Shown here piece after piece: positions 51,156 through 60,658 of a stretch of DNA of 64,000 nt. The DNA is taken from NCBI RefSeq assembly GCF_003419895.1, contig NZ_QPMM01000011.1:1-64000 (forward strand), written 5' to 3'. The notes beneath the pieces are model-generated. The model was not told the origin of the DNA. It did not search any database and worked only from the letters and a program-made list of their open reading frames with translations. Position 1 is the stretch's first letter. Each line of letters opens with the position of its first letter. The stretch comes from Chitinophaga silvatica (GTDB lineage: Bacteria > Bacteroidota > Bacteroidia > Chitinophagales > Chitinophagaceae). The translations under genes and the position numbers were made by a program.

Positions 51156-52571
51156 ATGAAAATCGAACAAATTTATACTGGTTGTCTGGCACAAGGTGCT
51201 TATTATATCGAAAGTAATGGTGAAGCAGTTGTAATTGATCCATTAAGAGAAACCACTCCATATGTGAAAAGGGCGGCAATGGATAATGCAAAAATTAAAT
51301 TCATTTTTGAAACTCACTTCCATGCAGATTTCGTAAGCGGACATATAGATCTCGCTAAGGAAACCGGTGCCACCATCGTTTATGGCCCCACCGCCAAACC
51401 TAACTTTGATGCCTATATAGCAAAAGACAATGAGGAGTTTAAAGTCGGGGAACTAACATTCAGCGTATTACATACTCCGGGCCATACCATGGAAAGTAGC
51501 TGTTTCCTGTTGATGGATAATACAGGTAAGAATATAGGACTGTTTACAGGCGATACCTTATTTATCGGGGATGTAGGACGCCCGGATCTTGCACAGAAGG
51601 TATCCAGCGATTTAACGCAGGAGAAACTGGCCGGTCATTTATACGATTCGCTGCATTCTAAAATATTACCACTGCCCGATGATATTATCGTATACCCTGC
51701 ACACGGTGCCGGTTCTGCCTGTGGTAAGAATATGAGTAAAGAAACTACTGATACGTTAGGGCATCAGAAAGCAGTGAACTATGCATTGCAGCCGATGGAT
51801 AAAGCAACTTTCATCAAAAAAGTAACAGATGGATTAACACCTCCACCTGCCTACTTCCCTCAAAATGTGATGATGAACATTCAGGGATACCAGAGTATCA
51901 ATAAAGTTATGGAGAAAGGTTTGCAAGCGTTATCTGCAATTGAATTTGAAGAACAGGTCAATGAAACGGGCGCTGTAATGCTTGATACAAGAGATCCGCA
52001 AACCTTTGCAAAAGGATTTATTCCAAATGCTATCAACATCGGAATCGATGGGAGCTTTGCTCCATGGGTAGGTGCTATGTTACCGGATCTTACTCAACCT
52101 ATTCTTGTTATTGCCGAACCGGGAAGAGAGGAAGAGGTAGTAACCCGCCTGGCCCGCGTAGGATACGATAACACTATCGGTTACCTCAAAGGTGGAATCA
52201 ATACCTGGAAAGCAGCAGGAAAAGAAATAGACCATATAGTTTCTATATCTGCTGAAGATCTGGCGGAGAAAAGAAAAGAGGATACTTTTATAAATATCCT
52301 GGATGTTCGTAAGGAAAGCGAATATTTGAGTGAGCATGTAATAGGTGCGGAACATATTCCATTGGATTATGTAAATGAGCATCTCAATAAAATTGATAAA
52401 AACAAAACTTATTACGTGCATTGTGCAGGTGGTTACCGGTCTATGATCTTTAACTCGTTATTGAGAGCCAGAGGCTTCGATAACCTGATAGATATCCGGG
52501 GTGGGTTTAAAGCAATTAAAGACAGCGGACTAACAGAGGTGAGTAATTTCGTATGTCCGAGTATGTTATAG
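51156..52571 (+). CDS. Persulfide dioxygenase-rhodanese fusion with CstB-like architecture
   Basis: A 471-residue cytoplasmic enzyme. The MBL domain (about 1-210) has the mononuclear-iron ligands of ETHE1-type persulfide dioxygenases: THFHADFVSGH (His54, His56, Asp58, His63), PGHT (His110), TGDTLF (Asp133) and PAHGAGS (His183). A first rhodanese module (about 260-355) has no active Cys (AEPGREEE at the loop), and a second (about 365-465) has Cys423 in the loop CAGGYR. MBL, pseudo-rhodanese and active rhodanese is the CstB layout of Staphylococcus aureus, which turns persulfides into thiosulfate. TauE- and YeeE-type carriers beside it fit a sulfide/persulfide detoxification role. Confidence 0.9.
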   Translation: MKIEQIYTGCLAQGAYYIESNGEAVVIDPLRETTPYVKRAAMDNAKIKFIFETHFHADFVSGHIDLAKETGATIVYGPTAKPNFDAYIAKDNEEFKVGELTFSVLHTPGHTMESSCFLLMDNTGKNIGLFTGDTLFIGDVGRPDLAQKVSSDLTQEKLAGHLYDSLHSKILPLPDDIIVYPAHGAGSACGKNMSKETTDTLGHQKAVNYALQPMDKATFIKKVTDGLTPPPAYFPQNVMMNIQGYQSINKVMEKGLQALSAIEFEEQVNETGAVMLDTRDPQTFAKGFIPNAINIGIDGSFAPWVGAMLPDLTQPILVIAEPGREEEVVTRLARVGYDNTIGYLKGGINTWKAAGKEIDHIVSISAEDLAEKRKEDTFINILDVRKESEYLSEHVIGAEHIPLDYVNEHLNKIDKNKTYYVHCAGGYRSMIFNSLLRARGFDNLIDIRGGFKAIKDSGLTEVSNFVCPSML

Positions 52572-52585
52572 ATTTTTTAATATCG

Positions 52586-52601
52586 GGGCGGATGCCCGCC
52601 C
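52586..52601 (+). repeat. Isolated REP-like GC-rich hairpin
   Basis: GGGCGG-ATGC-CCGCCC in an AT-rich gap between the persulfide dioxygenase and DUF2892 genes. Its core resembles the REP cores beside the RAYT gene. The stem is only 6 bp, so this is a weak call. Confidence 0.3.
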
Positions 52602-52665
52602 TGAATTTAATAATAATGATTTATCTGGAATATTTTTTCGATAGAAGAAGCTAAAAGGAATTGAT

Positions 52666-52860
52666 ATGAAAAGATATTTAGCAAGTTGGAGTATTACGAG
52701 AGTAATAAGGCTGGTATTTGGCGGGATGATTATATTTGAAGGTATACGTCAGGCGCAGTGGGTACTGGCAGCAATGGGTGGAGTTATAACTTTGATTACA
52801 TTGCTGACCGCCGGATGCTGCGGTAGTGGTAGTTGCAGCGTCAATAGAGGAAAGTGTTAG
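52666..52860 (+). CDS. DUF2892 (YgaP-like transmembrane domain) protein
   Basis: A 64-residue protein with two hydrophobic segments (about 12-26 and 30-48) and a Cys-rich end (AGCCGSGSCSVNRGKC). The opening MKRYLASWSITRVIRLVFGG is typical of DUF2892/YgaP-type membrane pieces that usually accompany rhodaneses. Its Cys cluster could carry sulfane sulfur at the membrane. It lies 94 bp after the persulfide dioxygenase gene and converges on the regulator with 3 bp between them. Confidence 0.82.
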   Translation: MKRYLASWSITRVIRLVFGGMIIFEGIRQAQWVLAAMGGVITLITLLTAGCCGSGSCSVNRGKC

Positions 52861-52863
52861 TGG

Positions 52864-53502
52864 TTATTCATCAAATTGGTTAAGTATTTTTAATAGGGCC
52901 TGCCGACTTATTCCTAACTGCAATTCTTCTGCATCCAGAATTTTTTCCTGTCTCAGTTGTTTCACTGTCCGGTTAAAACTTCTTAACGTAATGCCCAGGT
53001 AAGCTGCCAGGTCTTTTTTCGAGAGAAAGATTTGTTGCTCATTTTCTAATGTAAGTACTCTTAACAACGCATATTCAACCGGGTAGAGCTGCTGATAGGC
53101 AGACCGGGTGCAGGTTTGACTGATTCTGGTGGCTAATTCCTGCATAATCATCGCATTAAATGCCGGATAGTTTTGCAATAATGAATTGAATAAGGAGCGG
53201 TGAATAACCAGGGTTTGAACTTCCGTAATTGCTGTAATATTGCATAAACACTTTTCCTGCCTGATTGCTTCGATATCTCCGACAACTTCTCCTTTACCCA
53301 AAAACTCGAAAATATAGTCTTTCCCGTTTTCTTCAAGAATGTAGCATTTCGTGATCCCTGAAACAAGGAATTGAACAGTAGTTATTTCAGAACCTTGCTG
53401 AATAAAGGTTTGACCGGCTGTATAGGTCCTGGTTTCAACGCCTGAATGCTGTTGGGAATATTCTTCAATAAAGTTCAGCAGGGGTAAATTTGTTCTTAGC
53501 AT
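52864..53502 (-). CDS. Crp/Fnr-family transcriptional regulator
   Basis: About 212 residues from ATG at 53502 (MLRTNLPLLNFIEEY); a longer frame to 53589 would overlap the divergent HAD gene and adds an unlikely leader. A cyclic-nucleotide-type sensor domain lies at about 15-125 (YTAGQTFIQQGSEITTVQFLVSG, FLGKGEVVGDIEAI) with Cys residues in EKCLCN (about 87-91), and an HTH_Crp domain at about 145-212 (LSKKDLAAYLGITLRSFNRTVKQL). The Cys pair might sense sulfur species, as in FisR- or CstR-type control, but this is inference. It likely binds the dyads upstream of the yeeE-like, safE and persulfide dioxygenase genes. Confidence 0.88.
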   Translation of the reverse strand: MLRTNLPLLNFIEEYSQQHSGVETRTYTAGQTFIQQGSEITTVQFLVSGITKCYILEENGKDYIFEFLGKGEVVGDIEAIRQEKCLCNITAITEVQTLVIHRSLFNSLLQNYPAFNAMIMQELATRISQTCTRSAYQQLYPVEYALLRVLTLENEQQIFLSKKDLAAYLGITLRSFNRTVKQLRQEKILDAEELQLGISRQALLKILNQFDE

Positions 53503-53511
53503 ATCCGTAAA

Positions 53512-53554
53512 AGGACAATTGTCCCAATTCTTTTTTATCTGAAAATTACATTTG
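53512..53554 (+). promoter_or_regulatory. Palindrome and -7 element between crp-like and HAD genes
   Basis: A perfect palindrome GGACAATTGTCC (53513-53524) shares the GAC-N4-GTC core of the sulfur-cluster boxes and is followed 22 bp later by TACATTTG (53547-53554), an exact TAnnTTTG, 23 bp before the HAD start. It also lies 10 bp upstream of the regulator's start codon, so it may serve autoregulation. Confidence 0.45.
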
Positions 53555-53577
53555 CATTCTAAAAATGTAAAAATAAG

Positions 53578-54273
53578 ATGATTCATCAAATCAGTGTAAT
53601 CGCTTTTGATGCCGATGATACATTATGGGTAAATGAGCCCTACTTTCAGGAAACAGAAGCTAAGTTTTGTGGTTTACTCGAAGACTACCTGCCTAAGCAC
53701 ACGGCTTCACAGGAGCTTTTTAAAACAGAAATGGCCAATTTAGACCTTTATGGTTATGGCATTAAGGCATACATATTGAGCATGTTGGAAACGGTATTAA
53801 GGATTACAGGTAATACCGGGAGTCCTGAAATTATGCATAAAGTGATCCAATACGGCCAGGAAATGCTGAATAAGCCAATAGAGCTGCTGGATGGGGTTGA
53901 GGACGTTTTAAAGGCTTTATCGGGTCATTATCGCCTGGTTGTAGCCACCAAGGGCGACCTGCTCGACCAGGAGCGTAAATTGAAAAAATCGGGATTGGAG
54001 CAATATTTTCATCATATTGAAATTATGAGTGATAAGAAGGAAAAAGACTATCACAAATTGTTAAAGAACCTGGATTGTGCTCCTGCTGAATTCCTGATGA
54101 TGGGAAATTCGTTGAAATCGGATGTTATTCCGGTTTTGGGAATAGGCGGACATGCAATACATATACCATATCACACTACCTGGGAGCATGAAAGAATCGA
54201 CTATAATGTAGAAGATCCAAAGTTCTACAAAGTGGATTCTATCAGAGAAATCCTGAGATATTTACAAAAATGA
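53578..54273 (+). CDS. HAD-family hydrolase
   Basis: A 231-residue haloacid dehalogenase-type phosphatase. Motif I is FDADDTLW (Asp nucleophile residue 10 and Asp12), motif II VVATKGD, motif III Lys in SDKKEKDYH, and motif IV in MMGNSLKSDVIPVLGIGG. The helical cap domain lies at about 20-95. The substrate is unknown; most such proteins dephosphorylate small metabolites. It overlaps the next gene by 4 bp, so the two are coupled. Confidence 0.88.
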   Translation: MIHQISVIAFDADDTLWVNEPYFQETEAKFCGLLEDYLPKHTASQELFKTEMANLDLYGYGIKAYILSMLETVLRITGNTGSPEIMHKVIQYGQEMLNKPIELLDGVEDVLKALSGHYRLVVATKGDLLDQERKLKKSGLEQYFHHIEIMSDKKEKDYHKLLKNLDCAPAEFLMMGNSLKSDVIPVLGIGGHAIHIPYHTTWEHERIDYNVEDPKFYKVDSIREILRYLQK

Positions 54274-54902
54274 AACAGCTACTAGATTTAGAAACCTGGG
54301 CTAGAAAGGACCATTTCGAGTTCTTTAGTCGATTTGAAGAGCCTTTTTTTGGGGTTTGTGTAGATATTGATTGCACTAAAGCCTGGGAACAGGCTAAGGC
54401 AATGGATGTCTCTTTCTTTCTGTTGTACCTGCACCGCTCACTTGCCGCAGTGAATGAAACCGGGCCGTTTCATTATCGCATCAATGACGGCCAGGTATGG
54501 GTTTATGATACGGTAAATGCATCCCCCACCATTAACAGACCAGATGGCACCTTTGGTTTTGCCTATATCGATTGGTATCCTGATTTTGCCACATTTTCAG
54601 CAAAAGGAGGAGAGGAAATCGAACGGGTTCGTAATAGTAAAGGCTTAAAACCTGCTATTTCAGGCGAAAACGTGGTACATTATTCGGCCTTACCCTGGAT
54701 CGATTTTACTTCTATCTCCCATGCAAGGGCCTTCTCATTTCCGGATAGCTGTCCAAAAATCTCTTTTGGAAAGATGACAGAATCCCATGGTAAAAAGTCA
54801 TTGCCAATGTCGGTGCATGTTCATCATGCGTTGATGGATGGTTTTCATGTTGGGGCATATATAGATTCTTTTCAGCAAAAGATGAACGATCCGCTTTTAT
54901 AG
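54270..54902 (+). CDS. Chloramphenicol acetyltransferase-like (CAT) acyltransferase
   Basis: A 210-residue CAT-fold protein with the catalytic motif HHALMDGFHVG (His185-His186, Asp190) and the family pattern FFLLYLHRSLAAVNE, FHYRI and WIDFTSI. CAT-III-type enzymes transfer acetyl from acetyl-CoA as trimers. Many chromosomal CAT-like proteins in Bacteroidota are not chloramphenicol enzymes, so the substrate is open. Start overlaps the HAD gene stop (ATGA), pointing to a joint metabolic task. Confidence 0.85.
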   Translation: MKQLLDLETWARKDHFEFFSRFEEPFFGVCVDIDCTKAWEQAKAMDVSFFLLYLHRSLAAVNETGPFHYRINDGQVWVYDTVNASPTINRPDGTFGFAYIDWYPDFATFSAKGGEEIERVRNSKGLKPAISGENVVHYSALPWIDFTSISHARAFSFPDSCPKISFGKMTESHGKKSLPMSVHVHHALMDGFHVGAYIDSFQQKMNDPLL

Positions 54903-54950
54903 GGAAATATTTTTCCCTATTTTGAGCAGATGTGCTGATAATCTAATACT

Positions 54951-56936
54951 ATGCTATTGAAAAAATCTATGCTCCTTGCTGGCTACCTGCTAGCCTTTAC
55001 TACCTTATTTGCAGCTCCGGTTCAAAAAGAAGTTGATGTATGCATTTATGGAGGTACATCTGCCGGCGTTATCGCTGCATATACTGCGAAAAAATTGAAT
55101 AAATCTGTATTACTGATTTCCCCCGACCGCCACCTGGGAGGCCTGACCGCCGGAGGATTAGGATTTACGGATATTGGTAATAAATTCGCTATTACAGGTC
55201 TTTCCCGGGATTTTTACCGCAGAATTGGCAAGCATTATGGAAAACTAGAGCAATGGATTTTTGAGCCGCATGTAGCGGAAGGTATCTTTCAGCAATATAT
55301 ATCCGAAGCAGCCGTAGAGGTGTTGTATGAGCATTACCTGCTGAAAGTAATAAAGGAGCAGGGGAGTATTAAATCCATAGAAATAGGTGGCGCTACTCCA
55401 ATGGAGGTGAAGGCCAAGATGTTTATTGATTGTTCCTACGAAGGCGATTTGATGGCAATGGCTGGTGTTAACTACATAGTTGGTCGTGAAGCCAATGCAC
55501 TGTATGCTGAAACCTATAACGGTGTACAATTAAGAGAGAAACATCAGTTTCCCGATGGTATAGACCCATATAAGGAGCCTGGTAACCCACAAAGTGGCCT
55601 GCTATGGGGCATAAGCAACGAATCAGCAGCTTCGCAGGGGAGCGGAGATAAAAAGGTACAGACCTATAACTTCAGAATCTGCCTGACAAATCAACCTGCC
55701 AACAGAATTCCTATTACTCAGCCTGCTCATTACGAACCGGCAAATTATGAATTACTGATTCGCCACCTTGAGAAATCCAAAATTACCAGCATTCATAATA
55801 TTCTGAAATTCGATTATATGCCTGGTTATAAAACCGATATTAACAATAACGGGGCATTTTCGACAGATTTTATAGGAATGAATTATAAGTATCCGGAAGC
55901 CGGCCGGGAAGAGCGTAAAGAGATTGTAAAAGCCCATGAAGAGTATACCAAAGGGTTACTGTATTTCATTGGTCATGATCCCAGAGTGCCTGAACCTATC
56001 AGAAGTGAAATGCTGAATTGGGGATATCCTAAAGATGAGTATACTGATAACAATAACTGGTCATCCCAACTCTACATCAGGGAAGCCAGAAGGATGGTGG
56101 GCGCCTATGTAATGACACAAGCCAATTGTGAGGGTAGGGAAACGGTTAGTGATGGGGTAGGTATGGCTGCATACACGATGGATTCTCATAACACTCAACG
56201 AATCGTTGTAAATGGAATGGTAAAGAATGAAGGGGATGTACAGATAGGAGGTTTCGGACCGTATCCTGTTTCCTACAGATCGCTGATTCCGAAAGCTGCT
56301 GAATGTAGTAATCTGTTAGTGCCGGTTTGCTTATCTGCCTCCCATATTGCCTATGGTTCTATCAGGATGGAGCCTGTATTTATGGTGTTGGCCCAATCGG
56401 CTGCTATGGCTGCCGTAGAAGCAATTAACAGCAAGCAAACAGTTCAAAACATCAACATAAAAAAAGTAAAACAACAGCTAATCAATAATCCATTGGCAAA
56501 TGGAAGCATTCCTGAAATCCTGGTAGATAATGATGATTCTACACATACAGTATTGGTTGGAGACTGGAATAGAGAAACTAAAAGCGGAGGATATGGTCAT
56601 TCATTGTATGCCGATTATAGCAATGGGGCAACAGATAAAAGCATTGAATTCAAACCAGATATTAAACAATCGGGCAAGTATCATGTGTATACCTATATTC
56701 CTAAAGTACATCAATTAACCTCTTCTACTATAGTGAAAATTTTCGATGGTAAGAAGGAAAATGAAGTTAAAATTTCTACAAAAGATTTGAAAGTAGAAGG
56801 ACAAACTTCAGGTGAATGGGTTGATTTGGGAAGCTATACTTTTAAATCTGGAAATTCCGCCAAAGTGGCTATCAGCAATAAACAGGCAGATGGTACTGTA
56901 GTTGCAGATGCTGTTTTATTTATTGCAGAAAAATAG
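54951..56936 (+). CDS. Secreted FAD-dependent oxidoreductase with C-terminal beta domain
   Basis: A 661-residue protein with a signal peptide (MLLKKSMLLAGYLLAFTTLFA). The FAD_oxidored (PF12831) domain occupies about 25-500: DVCIYGGTSAGVIAAYTAKK is the Rossmann dinucleotide-binding motif, RHLGGLTAGGLGFTDIGN follows, and GVGMAAYTMDSHN plus RIVVNGMVKNEGDVQIGG and LLVPVCLSASHIAYGSIRMEP are typical blocks. The C-terminal 140 residues (about 520-661, ILVDNDDSTHTVLVGDW, KSGGYGHSLY, VADAVLFI) form a golvesin/xanthan-lyase-like beta domain that may bind carbohydrate. It probably oxidises a sugar derivative in the periplasm. Confidence 0.85.
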   Translation: MLLKKSMLLAGYLLAFTTLFAAPVQKEVDVCIYGGTSAGVIAAYTAKKLNKSVLLISPDRHLGGLTAGGLGFTDIGNKFAITGLSRDFYRRIGKHYGKLEQWIFEPHVAEGIFQQYISEAAVEVLYEHYLLKVIKEQGSIKSIEIGGATPMEVKAKMFIDCSYEGDLMAMAGVNYIVGREANALYAETYNGVQLREKHQFPDGIDPYKEPGNPQSGLLWGISNESAASQGSGDKKVQTYNFRICLTNQPANRIPITQPAHYEPANYELLIRHLEKSKITSIHNILKFDYMPGYKTDINNNGAFSTDFIGMNYKYPEAGREERKEIVKAHEEYTKGLLYFIGHDPRVPEPIRSEMLNWGYPKDEYTDNNNWSSQLYIREARRMVGAYVMTQANCEGRETVSDGVGMAAYTMDSHNTQRIVVNGMVKNEGDVQIGGFGPYPVSYRSLIPKAAECSNLLVPVCLSASHIAYGSIRMEPVFMVLAQSAAMAAVEAINSKQTVQNINIKKVKQQLINNPLANGSIPEILVDNDDSTHTVLVGDWNRETKSGGYGHSLYADYSNGATDKSIEFKPDIKQSGKYHVYTYIPKVHQLTSSTIVKIFDGKKENEVKISTKDLKVEGQTSGEWVDLGSYTFKSGNSAKVAISNKQADGTVVADAVLFIAEK

Positions 56937-57143
56937 CACGATCTGCGACATTTTTTTACAAGATGTGGTACTTACTCCCTGGTGAAATGCATAAAATAAA
57001 GGCTATTCAACTGGCACGATATTTCGACTAAATAAAGCAGATGTTTCTAACAGGGGTGGTTCGACAATCGGACCTGAGATAAAACCCAAACAACTTGATC
57101 TAGACAATGCTAGCGTAAGGAAAAAAAATTAGAAACAACTGGG

Positions 57144-57171
57144 AAACTCCGGTAAAACCGGAGTTTTTTTT
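57144..57171. terminator. Terminator between the FAD oxidoreductase and UspA genes
   Basis: AAACTCCGG pairs with CCGGAGTTT (loop TAAAA), followed by a T-run; A-rich on the other side. It would act for the plus-strand gene and probably for the convergent UspA gene. Confidence 0.85.
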
Positions 57172-58027
57172 ATTCTCTTTTTTCTGTCATTAAAGGTGGT
57201 AATGAAAGCATTGGAATATTGGAATGATATGCCAGCTTTTTAGAAATGCTTTTATTGAAGATAGAAGCAAAAAATCCTTGTTTCTTCGGAACCATGATTA
57301 TCATGGATGCCTCATATCTGTCGGCATAATCCAATACAGTATCTACAATATCCCTGTCATCGAGGTAGTCGAATGCCGCATTGTATTTAGCAAAGATCTT
57401 ATGCAAATCGGTAATTGCTTCTTTGGTATTAATATCGAAGCGACTGTCTTTAGCCGGAGATTCAACGTTTACGACTCTGACTGGTACAGGAAAAGCGTCA
57501 AGGAATTTATATAATTGATGTACTGGTACTACCGTAGCATCTTTCAGATCGGTAGTGAATATGATTGAATTGAATTTATGACCGATTGGCGTTTCTTTAG
57601 GCACAATCAGCACAGGCACATCACTGGCTTCTATCATTTTAGAGGTAGTGCTTCCCAAGAGTAATTTTTCAATTCCTGCTTTACCGGATACACCCATCAC
57701 AGCAATATCTACTCCTTCTGTTTTCATGAAGTTATTGATAGTTCCAGGCAATGTAGTTTCCTCTGCCACCATATCTACCTTGATTTTCCCGTCGGTCATC
57801 GTTTTTACCCTGTCGTGCAGTAAACCAAGATTTTCCATAGTTTCGAGGTAGATTTCCTGGCTATTTTTGATATAGCTGTTAGGAAGGTCGGTACCTACCA
57901 GTAAAGCCTGGTATGCACTATATAAAATAATCCTTTCTATCTGGAGAGAGCCCGCTACGAAAGCACCATATTCGGCTGCACGGAAGGCGTTTTCGGAGAA
58001 ATCAGTGAAAATAAGCATCGTTTTCAT
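57170..58027 (-). CDS. Tandem universal stress protein (UspA) domains
   Basis: About 285 residues from ATG at 58027 (MKTMLIFTDFSENAF); a start 12 bp farther up is also possible. Two UspA domains: first about 1-140, with the ATP-binding motif GVSGKAGIEKLLLGSTTSKMIEASDVPVLIVP (G-2x-G-9x-GST pattern); second about 145-285 (FNSIIFTTDLKDATVV, ending IMVPKKQGFFASIFNKSISKKL), where the ATP motif is lost. It acts in general stress responses in the cytoplasm. It sits next to Hsp20 and transport genes. Confidence 0.88.
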   Translation of the reverse strand: MKTMLIFTDFSENAFRAAEYGAFVAGSLQIERIILYSAYQALLVGTDLPNSYIKNSQEIYLETMENLGLLHDRVKTMTDGKIKVDMVAEETTLPGTINNFMKTEGVDIAVMGVSGKAGIEKLLLGSTTSKMIEASDVPVLIVPKETPIGHKFNSIIFTTDLKDATVVPVHQLYKFLDAFPVPVRVVNVESPAKDSRFDINTKEAITDLHKIFAKYNAAFDYLDDRDIVDTVLDYADRYEASMIIMVPKKQGFFASIFNKSISKKLAYHSNIPMLSLPPLMTEKRE

Positions 58028-58241
58028 AATACCATTCATTTTGGTGTTCCAGTAAGCTACGAAATTTCAGTGGAATTTAGTATGTTATCAAATTATAAAG
58101 TGTGCAGATATGAACGTAAAAATGTTCGTATACGGACAATCGATAGTAATACTATCTCAATAAATGCCTAAGAATACAGTGTTTATTTAAATGGCATTCT
58201 GTTTGGCATTTGTGAGGATCGATTTCAATAAATTTCAACCA

Positions 58242-60653
58242 ATGTTCAGTAGTTACTTAAAAATCGCTCGCCGAAGTATTGCTAAGAATAAGGTTTACTC
58301 CATGATAAGTGTAATAGGTTTAACTATAGGAATAGCCTGTTGCATGCTTATCGCGCTATATGTGAAGGACGAATGGTCGTACGATCGGTATAACCAGCAT
58401 TACAAAGAAATTTACAGGGTATTGCATGCCTATCAGCATACCACCGATTACAAGAAGATTCCTGATCCTTCACCCGCTGAGTTTCAGGTATGGGGTAATG
58501 CTCCGGTTAAAGAGATGCTGCAGCACGATTTTCCGGAAATCACTACAGTGGCACAATTTACAAGTCCATTGACCCTACTGCTTGAAAATGGTACCAACCG
58601 TTACCAGGAAAATCGTATACCCTTTGCCGATGGTGCACTCTTCGATATTTTTAGCTGGAAGTTTCTGGCCGGAGATAAAAAGGCTTTAGATCAAATTAAC
58701 AGCATCGTGCTAACGAAAAAGCTGGCATTGAAATATTTTGGGTCTACTCAGGTAGTAGGTAAAACGCTGATAAATGATGGCCTTGCATTAACCGTAACCG
58801 CCGTATTGGATGATATTCCGTTGAATTCACATTTTACCTTTGATGGACTCGTATCAATGCTTAACTTCAGGCAGGCACGTCCTGATATCTTTAAAATGTG
58901 GGGATACGTGGATTTCTATACTTATTTCAAGACTGTGCCAGGTGCTGATATTACAGCAATGAATAGGAAGTTACCATCTATTCTGAAAAACTATTATACT
59001 GATGGCAAAGATTCTAAATATAGTGTAACCTTTGAGCCTTTGAAAGATGCTTATCTTTTTTCCGAGGCCGGCCGGCAACCCGGTGCAACAGGCAGCATGT
59101 CTAATATTCTGATCTTCTCCCTGGTGGCAGTTTTTATTCTTTTTATTGCAGGGATTAACTTTGTGAATCTCTCTACAGCCCGCTCTATGGAAAGGGCAAA
59201 AGAAATTGGTATCAGAAAGGTGGTAGGAGCCCAGGAAAGATCATTGATTTTTCAATACCTGACAGAAGCCATATTAATTACTACTATCGCAACTGTATTT
59301 GCTGTTGTAATTTGCATCATTACATTACCGTTTGTAAGACAACTGACAGAAAAGGCATTACCTTTAAACCTGCTCTGGTCGGGCAGTTTCATAATACTTT
59401 ACCTGCTTGCACCTCTTCTTATCGGTATTCCGGCAGGTATTTATCCGGCATTTGTATTAGCCAGATTTAAGCCTGTTCAGGTTTTGAAGGGTAAGTTTAC
59501 TTCTTCAGGCAAGGGTATCCAGCTCAGAAAAGGACTGGTGATCTTTCAGTTTAGCTTATCTATAGCCTTAATTGCATGTACTGTTATTGTATTCTCTCAA
59601 TTGAAGCATTTATTACAACATAATCTTGGGTTCAGCAAAGAACAATTATTGGTGATAGACTATGGAAATGATGATGAAGTGAATAAACATATAGATGCAG
59701 TAAAACAAAGACTGGCCGCAAATACAGCAGTAAAATCAATAGCTGTTTCAAGAGCTGTGCCAGGCGATTTCTTTCCGAACGGATCTACTGGTATAGAAGG
59801 CGCAGATGGTAAGGAGCTGCGTTTTGATCCTTATATTTATGAAACAGATGAAGATTTTGCTTCAACCTATAATATCAAAATGGCGGCAGGCAGATATTAT
59901 TCCCTTAGCTATCCATCGGATATGATGAATTCGTTAGTCATCAATGAAGCTGCTGCAAAACTCTACGGTTATAACAACCCTCAGGATATTATTGGAAAGA
60001 AGTTTGAACAATGGGGTAGAACCGGTAATGTAATTGGTGTTGTAAAGGATTTCAACTATGAATCCTTACACAAAAAAATAGGGCCGCTGGTATTGAGACG
60101 CGGATATTCTGATGCATTTTCCAAAATTACCTTAAAAATACAAACTGATAATTTACCTAAATCTATTACGGAATTAGAACAAACCTGGAATGCTATTGCG
60201 CCGCAACGCCCGTTTTTATACTCCTTTCTCGATCAGTCATTTAATAAGCTTTACGAGAAAGACAGGCGTTTTGGTCAGATGTTTGCGGCCTTTGGTGCAC
60301 TCACCATCCTGATTGCCTGTTTAGGATTACTTGGCCTGGCTACCTATTCAACCGAAAAGAGAGTGAAGGAAATAGGGGTACGTAAAACATTGGGTGCATC
60401 TACTTCCAGTATCATTACTTTACTGTCAAAAGATTTTATCCAATTAGTTTTAATTGCCATTTTGATTGCTATCCCATTAGGATGGTTTGCGATGAATAAA
60501 TGGCTGGATTCCTTTGCATACAGAGTAAGTATTGAATGGTGGGTATTTGCAGTTTCAGGAATTACTGCACTGCTTATAGCTATATTGACTATAGGTTTCC
60601 TGGCAATGAGGGCGGCAAGGGCCAATCCGGTGAAAGCATTAAGATCTGAATAA
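58242..60653 (+). CDS. MacB/FtsX-type ABC transporter permease
   Basis: About 803 residues from ATG at 58242 (MFSSYLKIARRSIAKNKVYS), which matches the usual MacB-like start; the frame is open to 58191. The first helix (about 22-45) leads to a large periplasmic MacB_PCD domain, then three helices (about 285-305, 335-365, 380-410), a repeat of the permease half beginning LRKGLVIFQFSLSIALIACT with a second periplasmic domain, and three terminal helices with KEIGVRKTLGAST and KRVKEIGVRK. No ATPase gene is adjacent. Such full-length permeases export or extract lipoproteins, peptides or antibiotics, or act in envelope stress. Confidence 0.88.
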   Translation: MFSSYLKIARRSIAKNKVYSMISVIGLTIGIACCMLIALYVKDEWSYDRYNQHYKEIYRVLHAYQHTTDYKKIPDPSPAEFQVWGNAPVKEMLQHDFPEITTVAQFTSPLTLLLENGTNRYQENRIPFADGALFDIFSWKFLAGDKKALDQINSIVLTKKLALKYFGSTQVVGKTLINDGLALTVTAVLDDIPLNSHFTFDGLVSMLNFRQARPDIFKMWGYVDFYTYFKTVPGADITAMNRKLPSILKNYYTDGKDSKYSVTFEPLKDAYLFSEAGRQPGATGSMSNILIFSLVAVFILFIAGINFVNLSTARSMERAKEIGIRKVVGAQERSLIFQYLTEAILITTIATVFAVVICIITLPFVRQLTEKALPLNLLWSGSFIILYLLAPLLIGIPAGIYPAFVLARFKPVQVLKGKFTSSGKGIQLRKGLVIFQFSLSIALIACTVIVFSQLKHLLQHNLGFSKEQLLVIDYGNDDEVNKHIDAVKQRLAANTAVKSIAVSRAVPGDFFPNGSTGIEGADGKELRFDPYIYETDEDFASTYNIKMAAGRYYSLSYPSDMMNSLVINEAAAKLYGYNNPQDIIGKKFEQWGRTGNVIGVVKDFNYESLHKKIGPLVLRRGYSDAFSKITLKIQTDNLPKSITELEQTWNAIAPQRPFLYSFLDQSFNKLYEKDRRFGQMFAAFGALTILIACLGLLGLATYSTEKRVKEIGVRKTLGASTSSIITLLSKDFIQLVLIAILIAIPLGWFAMNKWLDSFAYRVSIEWWVFAVSGITALLIAILTIGFLAMRAARANPVKALRSE

Positions 60654-60658
60654 TATTA

